34,556 nucleotides of DNA from an uncultured Clostridia bacterium (GCA_947389015.1 CANDVA010000024.1:1-34556), one strand, 5' to 3'. Positions 6,706 through 15,425 are shown, counted from the first letter of the stretch. The notes: generated by a model not told the origin, from the letters alone. Numbers and translations are program-made.

Positions 6706-9700
6706 ATGCCGTACTTCAACATAGTATCCGAAACCACCGAAAACACGGTAGTCACCGAATACAAGCCCGACGGGAACCGCGCGGAGAGCTACCAGAGCGA
6801 GGCGGAGCTGGAGCGCGAGTTTATCGGGCTGCTGCGCACGCAAGGATATGAGTATCTGCCTATCCACAACGAAACGGACTTGATAGACAATCTCCGCAAG
6901 CAGCTTGAAAGGCTGAATAATTACGCGTTCTCCAATGACGAGTGGACGCGCTTCTTTCGTGAGTCGATCGCCAATCCCAACGAGGATATTGACGAAAAAG
7001 CGCGGAAGATACAGGAGGACAACGTGCAGGTGCTGAAGCGCGACGACGGCACTTCCAAAAATATAACGCTTATCGACAAAACTCATATTCATAATAATAG
7101 CCTGCAAGTTATAAATCAGTACGTTATCGGCAAGGACGGCGGCGCGGCGCATGATAACCGCTATGACGTGACGGTGCTTGTCAACGGTTTTCCGATGATA
7201 CATATCGAGCTTAAACGGCGCGGCGTTCCCATTAAAGAGGCGTTTAATCAAATCGAGCGTTATCAGCGCGAATCGTTCTGGGCGGGGTGCGGGCTGTTTA
7301 ATTATGTTCAGATTTTTGTAATATCCAACGGTACGAACACGAAATATTATCCCAACACAACGCGACATAATGCCATTAAGGAAGCCAATTCGCGCGGCGG
7401 AAAAAAGAGTAAAACGTCCAACAGCTTTGAATTTACGTCGTTCTGGGCGGACGCGAATAACCGCGTTATTCCCGATTTGATCGACTTTACAAAAACGTTT
7501 TTCGCGCGGCATACCGTGCTGAATATCCTTACAAAATACTGCGTTTTCACTTCGGAGAAAATGCTAATGGTCATGCGCCCGTATCAGATAACCGCAACGG
7601 AGCGAATTATCAACCGTATTGAGATCGCGAATAATTACAAGAAATATGGCAGCATAGCGGGCGGCGGTTATATCTGGCATACAACGGGTTCGGGCAAAAC
7701 GCTGACCTCGTTTAAGACCGCGCGGCTTGCGTCACGGCTGCCGTATATTGACAAGGTGCTTTTCGTTGTCGACCGCAAGGATCTGGATTATCAGACAATG
7801 AAGGAGTACGACCGCTTTGAAAAGGGTGCGGCGAATTCCAACACCTCAACGGCAGTCCTTAAACGTCAGCTTGAGGACGATAACGCGCGGATAATTATTA
7901 CCACGATTCAAAAGCTTGCGACGTTTATCAAGAAAAACGCTTCGCACGACGTTTACACAAAGTGCGTTGTATTTATTTTCGACGAGTGCCACCGCAGTCA
8001 ATTCGGAGATATGCATGAGGCGATAATCAAGAAATTCAAGAAATATAATTTATTCGGCTTCACGGGAACGCCTATTTTTACGGCGAACGCGGGAACGGGT
8101 AAAAATCCGCTGCTTCGTACAACGGAACAGGTTTTCGGCGACAAGCTGCATATGTACATCATTGTCGACGCGATAAACGACAAGAATGTTCTGCCGTTCC
8201 GTGTGGACTATATCAAAACTATGGATATGGCGTATGATATCGACGATGAAAAGGTGTGGGATATCAATCGCGAGCGGGCGTTCTGTGCTCCCGAAAGAAT
8301 ACGGAAAGTCACGGAATATATTCTCGATCATTTCAATTCAAAAACCTACCGAAATGAAAAGTCGTATTATTTTAACGCCTTGACGAATATCGGCGAAGTG
8401 GCGGCGAACAAGCACGGACGAATTGAGGAGATCCGCCGCAAACAGCGCGTAAGCGGGTTTAATTCCATTTTCGCGGTCGCGTCCGTGCAAATGGCAAAGT
8501 TGTATTATGAGGAATTTCAGCGGCAGATGAGCGAAAAGCCCGAAGAATGGCTGCGCGTAGCGGTGATTTTCAGCTACGGCGCAAACGAGAGCGAGGATGA
8601 CGGAATTCTCGGCGAAGAAAATCCCGAGGACACAAGCGCTCTCGACCGGACATCGCGCGAGTTTCTCGAATCGGCAATTTCCGATTACAATGAAATGTTC
8701 CGCACAAATTACAGCACCGACGGCGATAAATTTCAGAATTACTACAAGGACGTTTCTTTGCGAATGAAGAACAAGGAGATCGATCTTTTAATAGTTGTGA
8801 ATATGTTTCTAACAGGCTTTGACGCGACTACGCTCAATACGCTGTGGGTGGATAAAAATCTGAAAATGCACGGGCTTATTCAGGCGTTTTCGAGGACTAA
8901 CCGCATACTCAATTCTGTTAAGGTTTTCGGGAATATCGTGTGTTTTCGCAATCTTCAAAAGCGCGTTGACGCGGCGATCTCGCTTTTCGGCGACCGTGGA
9001 GCGGGCGGGCTTGTGCTGCTGAAAACCTTTAACGATTATTATAACGGTTACACGGACGAAAAGGGCAAAAAAGTTGTCGGCTATGTTGAGATGATAGACG
9101 AGCTGACGATAAAATTTCCGCTGTCCGAGCCGCAGATAGTTGGCGAACAGAACCAAAAGGAATTTATTTCGCTTTTCGGCGCGATACTCAGAATGAGAAA
9201 TCTGCTGTCGTCGTTTGACGAATTTAGGGGAATGGAAATCCTCTCGGAACGCGACCGGCAGGACTATCTAGGACGGTATCAAGATTTGCACGACGAGTGG
9301 AAAGAGCGAATTAAAAAGGGCGAGAGCAAGGATATTATCGACGATATCGTTTTTGAGATTGAGCTGATAAAGCAGATCGAGATAAATATCGACTATATTC
9401 TGATGTTGGTTCAGAAGTATCACGATACTCACGGCGAGGACAAAGAGGTGCTTATTACTATCCGCAAGGCAATGGACGCAAGCCCCGAGCTTCGCAGTAA
9501 GAAAGCGCTTATTGAAACGTTTCTTGAGGGTATCAACGACGTTGACGATGTTATGACCGAGTGGCACGACTTTGTGGCGGAGCAGCGCGAAAAGGCTATC
9601 GCGGAGCTTATCCAAGCCGAGAACCTTAAGGACGCGGAAACGCGTGAATACCTTGATAACGCTTTCCGCAACGGTGAGATCAAAACCACGGGAACCGATA

Positions 9701-9816
9701 TCGACAAAATTCTTCCGCCGGTGTCACGCTTTGGCGGCGAAAACCGCGAAGGGAAAAAGCAAGGGGTTATTGATAGATTAAGAGCATTATTTGAGAGGTT
9801 TTTCGGGATAGGGTAA
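6706..9816 (+). CDS. hsdR: Type I restriction endonuclease subunit HsdR
   Basis: 1036 aa, close to EcoR124I HsdR. ATP-dependent translocase and nuclease that cuts unmodified DNA at a distance. The N-terminal PD-(D/E)xK nuclease is visible as Asp154 and HIELK (Glu168, Lys170). The SF2 motor follows: Walker A GSGKT (328-332), DECH box (426-429), FTGTP motif III, and motif VI QAFSRTNRI near 728. The C-terminal helical region contacts HsdM. It starts one base after the hsdS stop, with AGGAGG as SD, so it is co-translated with the rest of the operon. All key residues are present, so the enzyme should be active. Confidence 0.96.
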   Translation: MPYFNIVSETTENTVVTEYKPDGNRAESYQSEAELEREFIGLLRTQGYEYLPIHNETDLIDNLRKQLERLNNYAFSNDEWTRFFRESIANPNEDIDEKARKIQEDNVQVLKRDDGTSKNITLIDKTHIHNNSLQVINQYVIGKDGGAAHDNRYDVTVLVNGFPMIHIELKRRGVPIKEAFNQIERYQRESFWAGCGLFNYVQIFVISNGTNTKYYPNTTRHNAIKEANSRGGKKSKTSNSFEFTSFWADANNRVIPDLIDFTKTFFARHTVLNILTKYCVFTSEKMLMVMRPYQITATERIINRIEIANNYKKYGSIAGGGYIWHTTGSGKTLTSFKTARLASRLPYIDKVLFVVDRKDLDYQTMKEYDRFEKGAANSNTSTAVLKRQLEDDNARIIITTIQKLATFIKKNASHDVYTKCVVFIFDECHRSQFGDMHEAIIKKFKKYNLFGFTGTPIFTANAGTGKNPLLRTTEQVFGDKLHMYIIVDAINDKNVLPFRVDYIKTMDMAYDIDDEKVWDINRERAFCAPERIRKVTEYILDHFNSKTYRNEKSYYFNALTNIGEVAANKHGRIEEIRRKQRVSGFNSIFAVASVQMAKLYYEEFQRQMSEKPEEWLRVAVIFSYGANESEDDGILGEENPEDTSALDRTSREFLESAISDYNEMFRTNYSTDGDKFQNYYKDVSLRMKNKEIDLLIVVNMFLTGFDATTLNTLWVDKNLKMHGLIQAFSRTNRILNSVKVFGNIVCFRNLQKRVDAAISLFGDRGAGGLVLLKTFNDYYNGYTDEKGKKVVGYVEMIDELTIKFPLSEPQIVGEQNQKEFISLFGAILRMRNLLSSFDEFRGMEILSERDRQDYLGRYQDLHDEWKERIKKGESKDIIDDIVFEIELIKQIEINIDYILMLVQKYHDTHGEDKEVLITIRKAMDASPELRSKKALIETFLEGINDVDDVMTEWHDFVAEQREKAIAELIQAENLKDAETREYLDNAFRNGEIKTTGTDIDKILPPVSRFGGENREGKKQGVIDRLRALFERFFGIG

Positions 9817-9858
9817 TAAAAAGTACAATTAACTCAAAATCTGGGAGGGTGTATTACT

Positions 9859-12105
9859 ATGAAAATTGATGAAACAACAGTGGAAAAAGCATATAAAAAG
9901 CTGAAATCGAGCATTTATTTTGACAAAACACAGTTGATCCTACGTAACGCCATTGTAGAATTTGAAAGAACCCATAATGACATTGATGGGTATCTTTGTT
10001 CGTTATTTAAGAAACTGAATGATAATTCTAAATTTAATAAACTTCAAGAAGAAATACTTAAATCTATTTCTGTGTCATCTTTTCCCAAAAAACTACATAA
10101 GGATGATAAAAGTATTATTTCAAATTTGTCTTCAAAAAAGATTACAGTAGATAAGCTTCAATATTTTATCGACATGAAAATCGAAGGACATATTCTTGGT
10201 GTCCTTTGGATCATGCTGATTGGATATCAAATGGATAAAGAAGTTTATGAGCATTCATACGGCAATAGGATAAGAAAGAATTTGATCAATGAGCTTAGTG
10301 AAGCCCCCACATATTCACCCTATCTTTTTGAGCCGTATTTCGTACAATATGAAAGCTGGAGAGATAAAGCCCTGTCCGAGGCTCAATCTCACATGAGGCT
10401 AGATCAAGATGTTGTCATTATAACTATGGATTTCGAGAGGTATTACTATTCTATCAATGCGGACAAGCCCGTTTTTGATAATATTATAGAAGAATTCTGC
10501 CCGGATGACGACACAAATATATATCGTGAACAGAATGATATTTTAAAACGGCTAAACAATTTTGTGTGTGCGGTAATAGAAAAATACTCAAGACAATTTG
10601 GTGATGAATTTAAAAACCGTAACATCCTTCCAATCGGTTTTCTGCCGTCTAATGTTTTGGGAAATTGGTGTCTGCGAAATTTTGATAAGGCTGTAGTTGA
10701 CGGCTGGAATCCCGTATACTACGGAAGATATGTTGATGATGTTTTAATAGTCGATAAAATTGAACATAACAGTGATATTTATAATAAAGCTAAAGATGAA
10801 AAATTGGATAGTAAAGATATTATAGAGTTTTTTCTCACACAATGTTCAAAATGGCGGGGACATGGTCATTGCTGCGAAGAAGATCGGGCAAACTTTGCCC
10901 TTTTTGAAAAAAATAAAGAGGCGAAAGATAAAGCACATCAAGAACCCAATAAAGAAACGGGAAAAGCTGACAATACTACTTATCATATTAACCCATTGTA
11001 CAATGTTATAAGCGGAAACACATCCGAAATTAACATACAAAATGACAAAGTTAAGATATTTTATTTTAACAGCGGCGAATCTGACGCGCTAATAACATGT
11101 TTTAAAGAGAGAATCGCCAAAAACAAAAGTGAATTTAGACACTTGCCTGAAGATGAAGCGGTGTTTCAAAAAGATGATTACAGCGATATCTATTCTCTTA
11201 AAAGCGGCGAATCTCCAAACAAGCTCCGCGAGGTGGACAGTATAGAAATTGATAAATTTGAATTATCAAAATTTTTGGGCAAATATTTAAGAATAGGCGG
11301 ATTGATTGACAATAAATCCGAATCAAAATTCGAAAAAGACATACTTAAAATATTTGATTCGCAGACTATTGTAGAAAACTATTCTGCTTGGGAAAAAATT
11401 ATAGAAATCTTTATAATTACAGAGCGTTTCGAGGCGCTTGTCAATTTTGTGGGGCGTATCTGTGAAAGCGTTAAATTGATTGAATACTCGTCGAAAGATT
11501 CACAAATTACAGTGGAAAATGTCAAGGAGTCACTTTATCTTTTTCTGCATTCAATTCTGTGCAGAAATTTTGCACTTGTTTGGAAAAAGGACAGTTTGTC
11601 TGCGCAAGGCAAAATATACTCTCAAAACGAAGATTTTTTGAAGAGTATATCGGTTGAATATGATGAATATGGTAAATATGAAGACCACTTGAATAATTTC
11701 TGCATGGCATATTGTAAATCTTGTATGATCGATAATTATGTTTTACCAATCAATATTTCTGTATTACCGATTGATAATATTGCACCAAAAGAGATAGAAG
11801 AAAACAAGATAGGGGTGAATTTAACCAGATTTAACGAGGTTTTGCGTTTGGGCTTGAATGAATGGAATAATAAATATACATATTACCCATATATCGTTAA
11901 TATGTATGACTTTTCTATGCTTTCATTTGTCAAGGAAATAATGGGTGACAAACCGTTTGATGACTATAAAAACATCCACAAGCAACAGAACGAAAATTAC
12001 ATAGCTACAAATTATAAATTGGATGAATCCGATGAACGTTGGCAAAACATAACGAATTCGATTTCTGTAAGTGAACTTAAATCATCATCTAAGGATTTTT
12101 TTTAA
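9859..12105 (+). CDS. Defence-associated reverse transcriptase, UG/DRT type 1-like
   Basis: 748 aa. RT palm motifs are visible: motif A ITMDFERYYYS with Asp191, motif B GFLPSNVLGNW (about 265-276), and motif C YVDD (291-294). There is no intron maturase (X) domain. A long C-terminal part of about 400 residues, including KVKIFYFNSGES and a helical stretch, fits the Abi/UG group of defence RTs rather than group II introns or retrons. The next gene is a nitrilase. In DRT type 1 (UG1) the RT and nitrilase are one protein, so this looks like a split version. The reading ends at TAA directly after a T8 tract. GGGAGG serves as SD, 42 bp after hsdR. It is AT-rich relative to hsdR. Confidence 0.85.
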   Translation: MKIDETTVEKAYKKLKSSIYFDKTQLILRNAIVEFERTHNDIDGYLCSLFKKLNDNSKFNKLQEEILKSISVSSFPKKLHKDDKSIISNLSSKKITVDKLQYFIDMKIEGHILGVLWIMLIGYQMDKEVYEHSYGNRIRKNLINELSEAPTYSPYLFEPYFVQYESWRDKALSEAQSHMRLDQDVVIITMDFERYYYSINADKPVFDNIIEEFCPDDDTNIYREQNDILKRLNNFVCAVIEKYSRQFGDEFKNRNILPIGFLPSNVLGNWCLRNFDKAVVDGWNPVYYGRYVDDVLIVDKIEHNSDIYNKAKDEKLDSKDIIEFFLTQCSKWRGHGHCCEEDRANFALFEKNKEAKDKAHQEPNKETGKADNTTYHINPLYNVISGNTSEINIQNDKVKIFYFNSGESDALITCFKERIAKNKSEFRHLPEDEAVFQKDDYSDIYSLKSGESPNKLREVDSIEIDKFELSKFLGKYLRIGGLIDNKSESKFEKDILKIFDSQTIVENYSAWEKIIEIFIITERFEALVNFVGRICESVKLIEYSSKDSQITVENVKESLYLFLHSILCRNFALVWKKDSLSAQGKIYSQNEDFLKSISVEYDEYGKYEDHLNNFCMAYCKSCMIDNYVLPINISVLPIDNIAPKEIEENKIGVNLTRFNEVLRLGLNEWNNKYTYYPYIVNMYDFSMLSFVKEIMGDKPFDDYKNIHKQQNENYIATNYKLDESDERWQNITNSISVSELKSSSKDFF

Positions 12106-12131
12106 TTGGGGTTGGTAATGACAAAAAAACA
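12096..12131 (+). promoter_or_regulatory. Two -1 slippery tracts at the RT/nitrilase junction
   Basis: T8 (12096-12103) is read gaT-TTT-TTT-TAA in the RT frame. A -1 slip avoids the stop and runs without interruption into the nitrilase. Thirteen bases beyond the TAA, ATG (12118) opens ATG-ACA-AAA-AAA-CAA in the RT frame. A -1 slip on its A7 tract (12123-12129) also enters the nitrilase frame. Both slips lead to the same frame. Either recoding or homopolymer indels could explain this. Confidence 0.5.
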
Positions 12132-12146
12132 AAATTAAGACTTGCG

Positions 12147-12977
12147 GTGGCAAATGTTCGGTTAAACTATCAAAATTTCAAAAATGTGGTGGAAGGCACT
12201 CCAAATCGATCTTATAAACGTTATCGTGAACTTTCCACGGTTGTAAATCAAGCGTTAGATTATCATGTCGATATGCTGGTAATGCCTGAAGCATATGTTC
12301 CATTTGAATGGCTTCCTATTTTGGCAAGAACTTGTGCAAAAAATGATATGGCAATTGTAACAGGTGTTGAACACATTAAATATGGGGACAAAATATTTAA
12401 TTTTACTGCTATTGTATTGCCCTACACCTACAATACCGACAGTAAATGCGCGCTAATCTCTTTTCACTTGAAACGGCATTACGCGCCGCGTGAAAAGGAA
12501 AAAATAAATGGTTATCGTCTTCAAGAGGTTGAGGGGAGCCACTATGAACTGTACAAATGGAAAGATTGTTACTTCCCTGTTTATTGTTGTTATGAATTGA
12601 CTTCTATTTCCGACAGGTCACTGTTTCAATCATATGCGGATTTGGTAATCGCGGTTGAATGGAACAAGGATGTTAATTATTACAGCAATATTTTGGAATC
12701 CTTAAGCAGGGATATCCACTGCTATTGCGTTCAAGTAAATACATCAGATTACGGCGACAGCAGAATAACAAAACCTGCAAAAACCGAGGAAAAGGATATA
12801 ATTAGGACAAAGGGTGGAATAAACAGTACGGTTTTAATTGATGATGTGGATATAAATGAACTTAGGGAATTTCAATTTAAGGATTATACCTTACAAAAAG
12901 GAGACAGGTTCAAACATACCCCACCCGGATTTGATCCGAATATTGTCCTAAAGAAGATAAGAGGTGAAAAGCTTTGA
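12147..12977 (+). CDS. Nitrilase/carbon-nitrogen hydrolase, DRT-associated
   Basis: 276 aa from the GTG. The nitrilase-superfamily catalytic triad is complete: Glu48 in VMPEAYVP, Lys109 in SFHLKRHYAP and Cys148 in YCCYEL. The family cleaves C-N bonds in nitriles or amides; the substrate in defence RT systems is not known. The start is uncertain. GTG at 12147 cuts into the first beta strand and has no SD, and the frame stays open upstream to 12093 with the expected KLRLAVANVRL strand. The likely N-terminus is therefore either an RT fusion by -1 slippage, or ATG 12118 with a slip on A7. It is the last gene of the defence operon; a hairpin follows about 30 bp downstream. Confidence 0.82.
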   Translation: MANVRLNYQNFKNVVEGTPNRSYKRYRELSTVVNQALDYHVDMLVMPEAYVPFEWLPILARTCAKNDMAIVTGVEHIKYGDKIFNFTAIVLPYTYNTDSKCALISFHLKRHYAPREKEKINGYRLQEVEGSHYELYKWKDCYFPVYCCYELTSISDRSLFQSYADLVIAVEWNKDVNYYSNILESLSRDIHCYCVQVNTSDYGDSRITKPAKTEEKDIIRTKGGINSTVLIDDVDINELREFQFKDYTLQKGDRFKHTPPGFDPNIVLKKIRGEKL

Positions 12978-13007
12978 TATCATTCTAATGTAATCTTTTA
13001 TGAAAAA

Positions 13008-13035
13008 AGTCCTTGCTAAACATTATGCAAGGACT
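13008..13035. terminator. Hairpin at the end of the defence operon
   Basis: Perfect 9-bp stem AGTCCTTGC (13008-13016) and GCAAGGACT (13027-13035) with a 10-nt loop, 30 bp after the nitrilase stop. The downstream T-tract is weak (cttaaaac) and an A-run precedes it, so it may terminate either strand or stabilise the 3' end. Confidence 0.5.
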
Positions 13036-13162
13036 CTTAAAACAGATATACACCACATTTAGTAATATTTGTTCTTCGTTTGTTCTTTATCGGTACAAAA
13101 AGCTGCTAAAAGTTACAACAATCACTGATCTAAATAGCCGCGACAAACGGCTTTGCTGTGCG

Positions 13163-13215
13163 GGATTTTGAAGTTTGCGAAAAGATAGAATAACCTATCC
13201 GTCAGCTTCAAATCC
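13163..13215. other. Long imperfect hairpin downstream of RT-nitrilase
   Basis: GGATTTTGAAG (13163-13173) pairs with CTTCAAATCC (13206-13215), with an inner GATAG/CTATC stem (13184-13188, 13195-13199). It lies in the 330-bp gene-free stretch 12978-13308, which also contains an AAAGCG...CGCTTT pair near 13247-13275. It could be a structured RNA or a decayed element end. Confidence 0.4.
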
Positions 13216-13302
13216 TGTCACTCAGACCAGATACCAGAAAGCGTATTGTAAAGCGTTTTATCGCTTGCAATGCGCTTTTGCCGTATTTGGGTATTTTACA
13301 AA

Positions 13303-14182
13303 AAGGTGTCACCCATTTTCTTCCAGATAATCCAAATGCGAGTGGAAGTGAGAACGAGACAGCTTGAGATTAAACGCGAGATGTAAATATATCTGCGTTG
13401 TGTTTATGCTGCTATGACCCAGAATGAGCCTTAAGGTCTCCAGATCGCCGCCGTCAGCGAGGTAATACGTCGCGAACGTATGGCGGAGTAAGTGAGGGTG
13501 CAGACGATCAATACCGGAACGCACCTTGAGGTCTTGGAATACCTGCTTCATCAGATTGTCGGTGCAGCGGTCGCGGCTTAAGTAATCCATAAAGAATGGC
13601 GAGCCGGAGCTTTGATAATTGCCGTTTAAGATATAATCTTTAAGCAGTTTTGAACAATTAGTTCCGATAGGGACTAGACGTTCTTTAGCGCCTTTGCCGC
13701 GAACCAAAAGGGTATTGTTCTTGAGATTAACATCGCCGAAATTAAGGCGTGGTATCTCGTCGCGGTGAAGTCCGCAATCAAGCATCAGGACGACAACTCC
13801 GTTAACGGAATAGTACGCAGCTAACCAATGATTACGGTATTTGTTGTATATGTGAAGCGCCGCGGGAAAGTTGGAGTACAAGCTGAAATCTGGCATTACA
13901 ACACACTTTCGGCGAGCTAAGAAATCAATATACCGTTTAGGGGAATTCCATAGACATTGAAACTTGTAATCGTCAATAAAGAAATGCAGTCCGTTGTGTG
14001 AGTTGTCACGTTTGCGGCGTGCAGTTTCAAAGTCGATCCAGATGTCACAATGTACAAGCGTTTTTACGGGGAAAAGCTCCGAGAAGTTATATTGATTGTG
14101 CGCTTCAAAAGAAGCTATATTAAAGTTTTGCATTGCTCTGTTGCTCATTTGCGTTACCTCTTGTAATTGCATAAGGTGTCAC
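13303..14182. repeat. 10-bp direct repeat flanking the chimeric recombinase gene
   Basis: AAGGTGTCAC occurs at 13303-13312 and again at 14173-14182, just outside both ends of the recombinase frame. It may be a target-site or crossover remnant, or chance. Confidence 0.35.
13309..14148 (-). CDS. DUF4417-tyrosine recombinase chimera
   Basis: 279 aa from the ATG that has AGAGGT 7 nt upstream. Residues 1 to about 115 match DUF4417: GLHFFIDDYKFQCLWNSPKRY, then VVMPDFSLYSNFPAALHIYNKYRNHW. From about VVVLMLDCGLHRDE onward the sequence is the catalytic domain of a tyrosine recombinase, with HPHLLRHTFATYY, LGHSS and the nucleophile tyrosine in TTQIYLHL. The usual N-terminal core-binding domain is missing. 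The first catalytic arginine, normally GLR, reads GLH here. In-frame fusion of two unrelated ICE genes by deletion is the simplest explanation. It is probably not a working integrase. Confidence 0.7.
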   Translation of the reverse strand: MSNRAMQNFNIASFEAHNQYNFSELFPVKTLVHCDIWIDFETARRKRDNSHNGLHFFIDDYKFQCLWNSPKRYIDFLARRKCVVMPDFSLYSNFPAALHIYNKYRNHWLAAYYSVNGVVVLMLDCGLHRDEIPRLNFGDVNLKNNTLLVRGKGAKERLVPIGTNCSKLLKDYILNGNYQSSGSPFFMDYLSRDRCTDNLMKQVFQDLKVRSGIDRLHPHLLRHTFATYYLADGGDLETLRLILGHSSINTTQIYLHLAFNLKLSRSHFHSHLDYLEENG

Positions 14183-14201
14183 GTTTGCCGCATTGGGCGG
14201 A

Positions 14202-14546
14202 TTAAATTTGTGTGCCGGGCTGATTTTCCCAGAACTCGCGCACCTTTTCGTCCATGATCTCCTTGTACTCGGCGATCAGCTTCTGCTGGTTCGGGTTGAG
14301 GTTGTGGTCGGGCTCGTTCATCAGCTCCCGAAACCTCATCCAGCCGACGCACTTTATGTACGTGAATATCGTGTTCCCCGCCTGATCGCGTATGTAGCGC
14401 TCGACTTTGGCGAGGTTGTATTCCACGTCCTTTTTCGTGAATACGCTCACTTTCTCGGTGTACGAAAGGAACTTCGTCCACCACTCCGGCGAAGCCCAGC
14501 GGCGGCGGTAAGCACCGTTGAAAGGGATTTCGCGACCAAGCCGCAA
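14202..14546 (-). pseudogene. Unrecognised conjugative-element gene fragment
   Basis: An open frame encodes GAYRRRWASPEWWTKF, TEKVSVFTKKDVEYNLAKVERYIRD, IFTYIKCVGWMRFRELMN and a charged C-terminus. It is protein-like in composition, soluble and mainly helical. I do not recognise it. No good start or SD is visible: the frame only has a TTG at 14546 and is open further upstream, where it overlaps the antisense virB4 fragment, so its 5' end was probably lost at a rearrangement. Confidence 0.45.
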
Positions 14547-14750
14547 AAAACTTTTTTGGATATGATCGCTCCGTCCGTGATTAAATTTTTCACGGACTAT
14601 TTTATTTGCGGAAATACATTCCGCTGTGTTTGGGCGCTGCGCGAATATCCCACAAGCACCTCGGAACAGACAATTTTGCGTTATCTCGGTGAAAAGGACG
14701 GCGTGACGCCTCGCATTTATACGCGACCCGTGATCGCCGCCGAGGAAAAG
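14535..14750 (+). pseudogene. VirB4-like conjugation ATPase, N-terminal fragment
   Basis: About 70 residues: FLDMIAPSVIKFFTDYFICG, then CVWALREYPTST, RYLGEKDGVTPRIYTRP and AAEEK. This is the N-terminal region of the VirB4/TraE-type conjugation ATPase of Tn1549-like ICEs. It ends abruptly at GAGGAAAA. The missing continuation, beginning KRIIASAANKNR, sits on the opposite strand at 17889 and downward; joining the two at the shared A-run restores an unbroken frame. Confidence 0.75.
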
Positions 14751-14753
14751 CTA

Positions 14754-14782
14754 TTGACTTTTCCGATTGTTTCAGTTATATT
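14754..14782 (+). promoter_or_regulatory. Promoter of the agrBD remnant
   Basis: TTGACT (14754-14759), 17-bp spacer, TATATT (14777-14782), ending 29 bp before the agrB start. It begins four bases past the inversion breakpoint. Confidence 0.6.
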
Positions 14783-14811
14783 ATATTTATAATTTGCAGA
14801 GAGGTGAAACT

Positions 14812-15425
14812 ATGTTTAAAAATTTAGCTGATGAAACTACAATTTTGCTTATTGCGCATAATCTTGTTGCAGAGGAAAAGCGCGAAGCCTATACATATGG
14901 TCTGGAGCTGTTTTTTGAAAAAATATTTTTTTAATTTCTTTATTGACAAAAACATTTCTATTCAGCGCGCTTTTTGTATTCTCATATAAAATGTTGCGAC
15001 AGTATACGGGTGGGTTTCATTGCAAGACCGCAGAGATGTGCCTTGTAGTTTCTGTGTTGATTTATTTAATAACAATGATTTTGTATCTTTTGAAATTGGA
15101 TTCGGTTGAGTTTGTTTTGGCAATAAGTTAGCTTATTTCCACAATAATTATCTTTATATTTTCTCCAAGAGAAAATATAAATTGTCCATTGTAAAGTGAT
15201 GAAAAGAGGAAATATTGGATAATATTTATCGCAATCGCCGTCATAATAACTGTTGTTTCGGCAATTTCATACATATTTAATATATCTTTCCTTTTTTACT
15301 CTGCATCTTGTTTATTAACAGCAGACGATGTTTTAATTATTTTAACATTAGGGAGGTGTAAAGATGAAGAAGATACTGTTGAAAGCTTTGAAGACGATGG
15401 CAGAAAAGAGCATTGCGACCGCTAA
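14812..15425 (+). pseudogene. agrB: agrB-like peptide-processing membrane protease, decayed
   Basis: AgrB cleaves AgrD in the membrane and forms the cyclic thiolactone. A good SD (AGAGG) precedes MFKNLADETTILL and the first helix up to EAYTYGLELFFEKIFF, then TAA after a T7 tract. In the -1 frame the protein continues with the catalytic region LRQYTGGFHCKTAEMC, which holds the active His and Cys, and a membrane helix, then TAG at 15129. The same frame goes on with LISTIIIFIFSPREN, meets TAA near 15192 and continues with more membrane helices to 15425, overlapping agrD. One frameshift and two nonsense codons mark a real pseudogene rather than a single read error. Confidence 0.75.

Noticed and set aside
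9859-12105. Group II intron or retron reverse transcriptase
   Set aside because: No maturase or HNH domain, no intron RNA boundaries, no retron msr-msd upstream (42-bp gap after hsdR), and a nitrilase partner fits the UG/DRT group.
14943-15131. 62-codon frame as a separate membrane protein
   Set aside because: It contains the AgrB catalytic His/Cys region and joins the upstream fragment by a -1 shift, so it is part of the agrB pseudogene.
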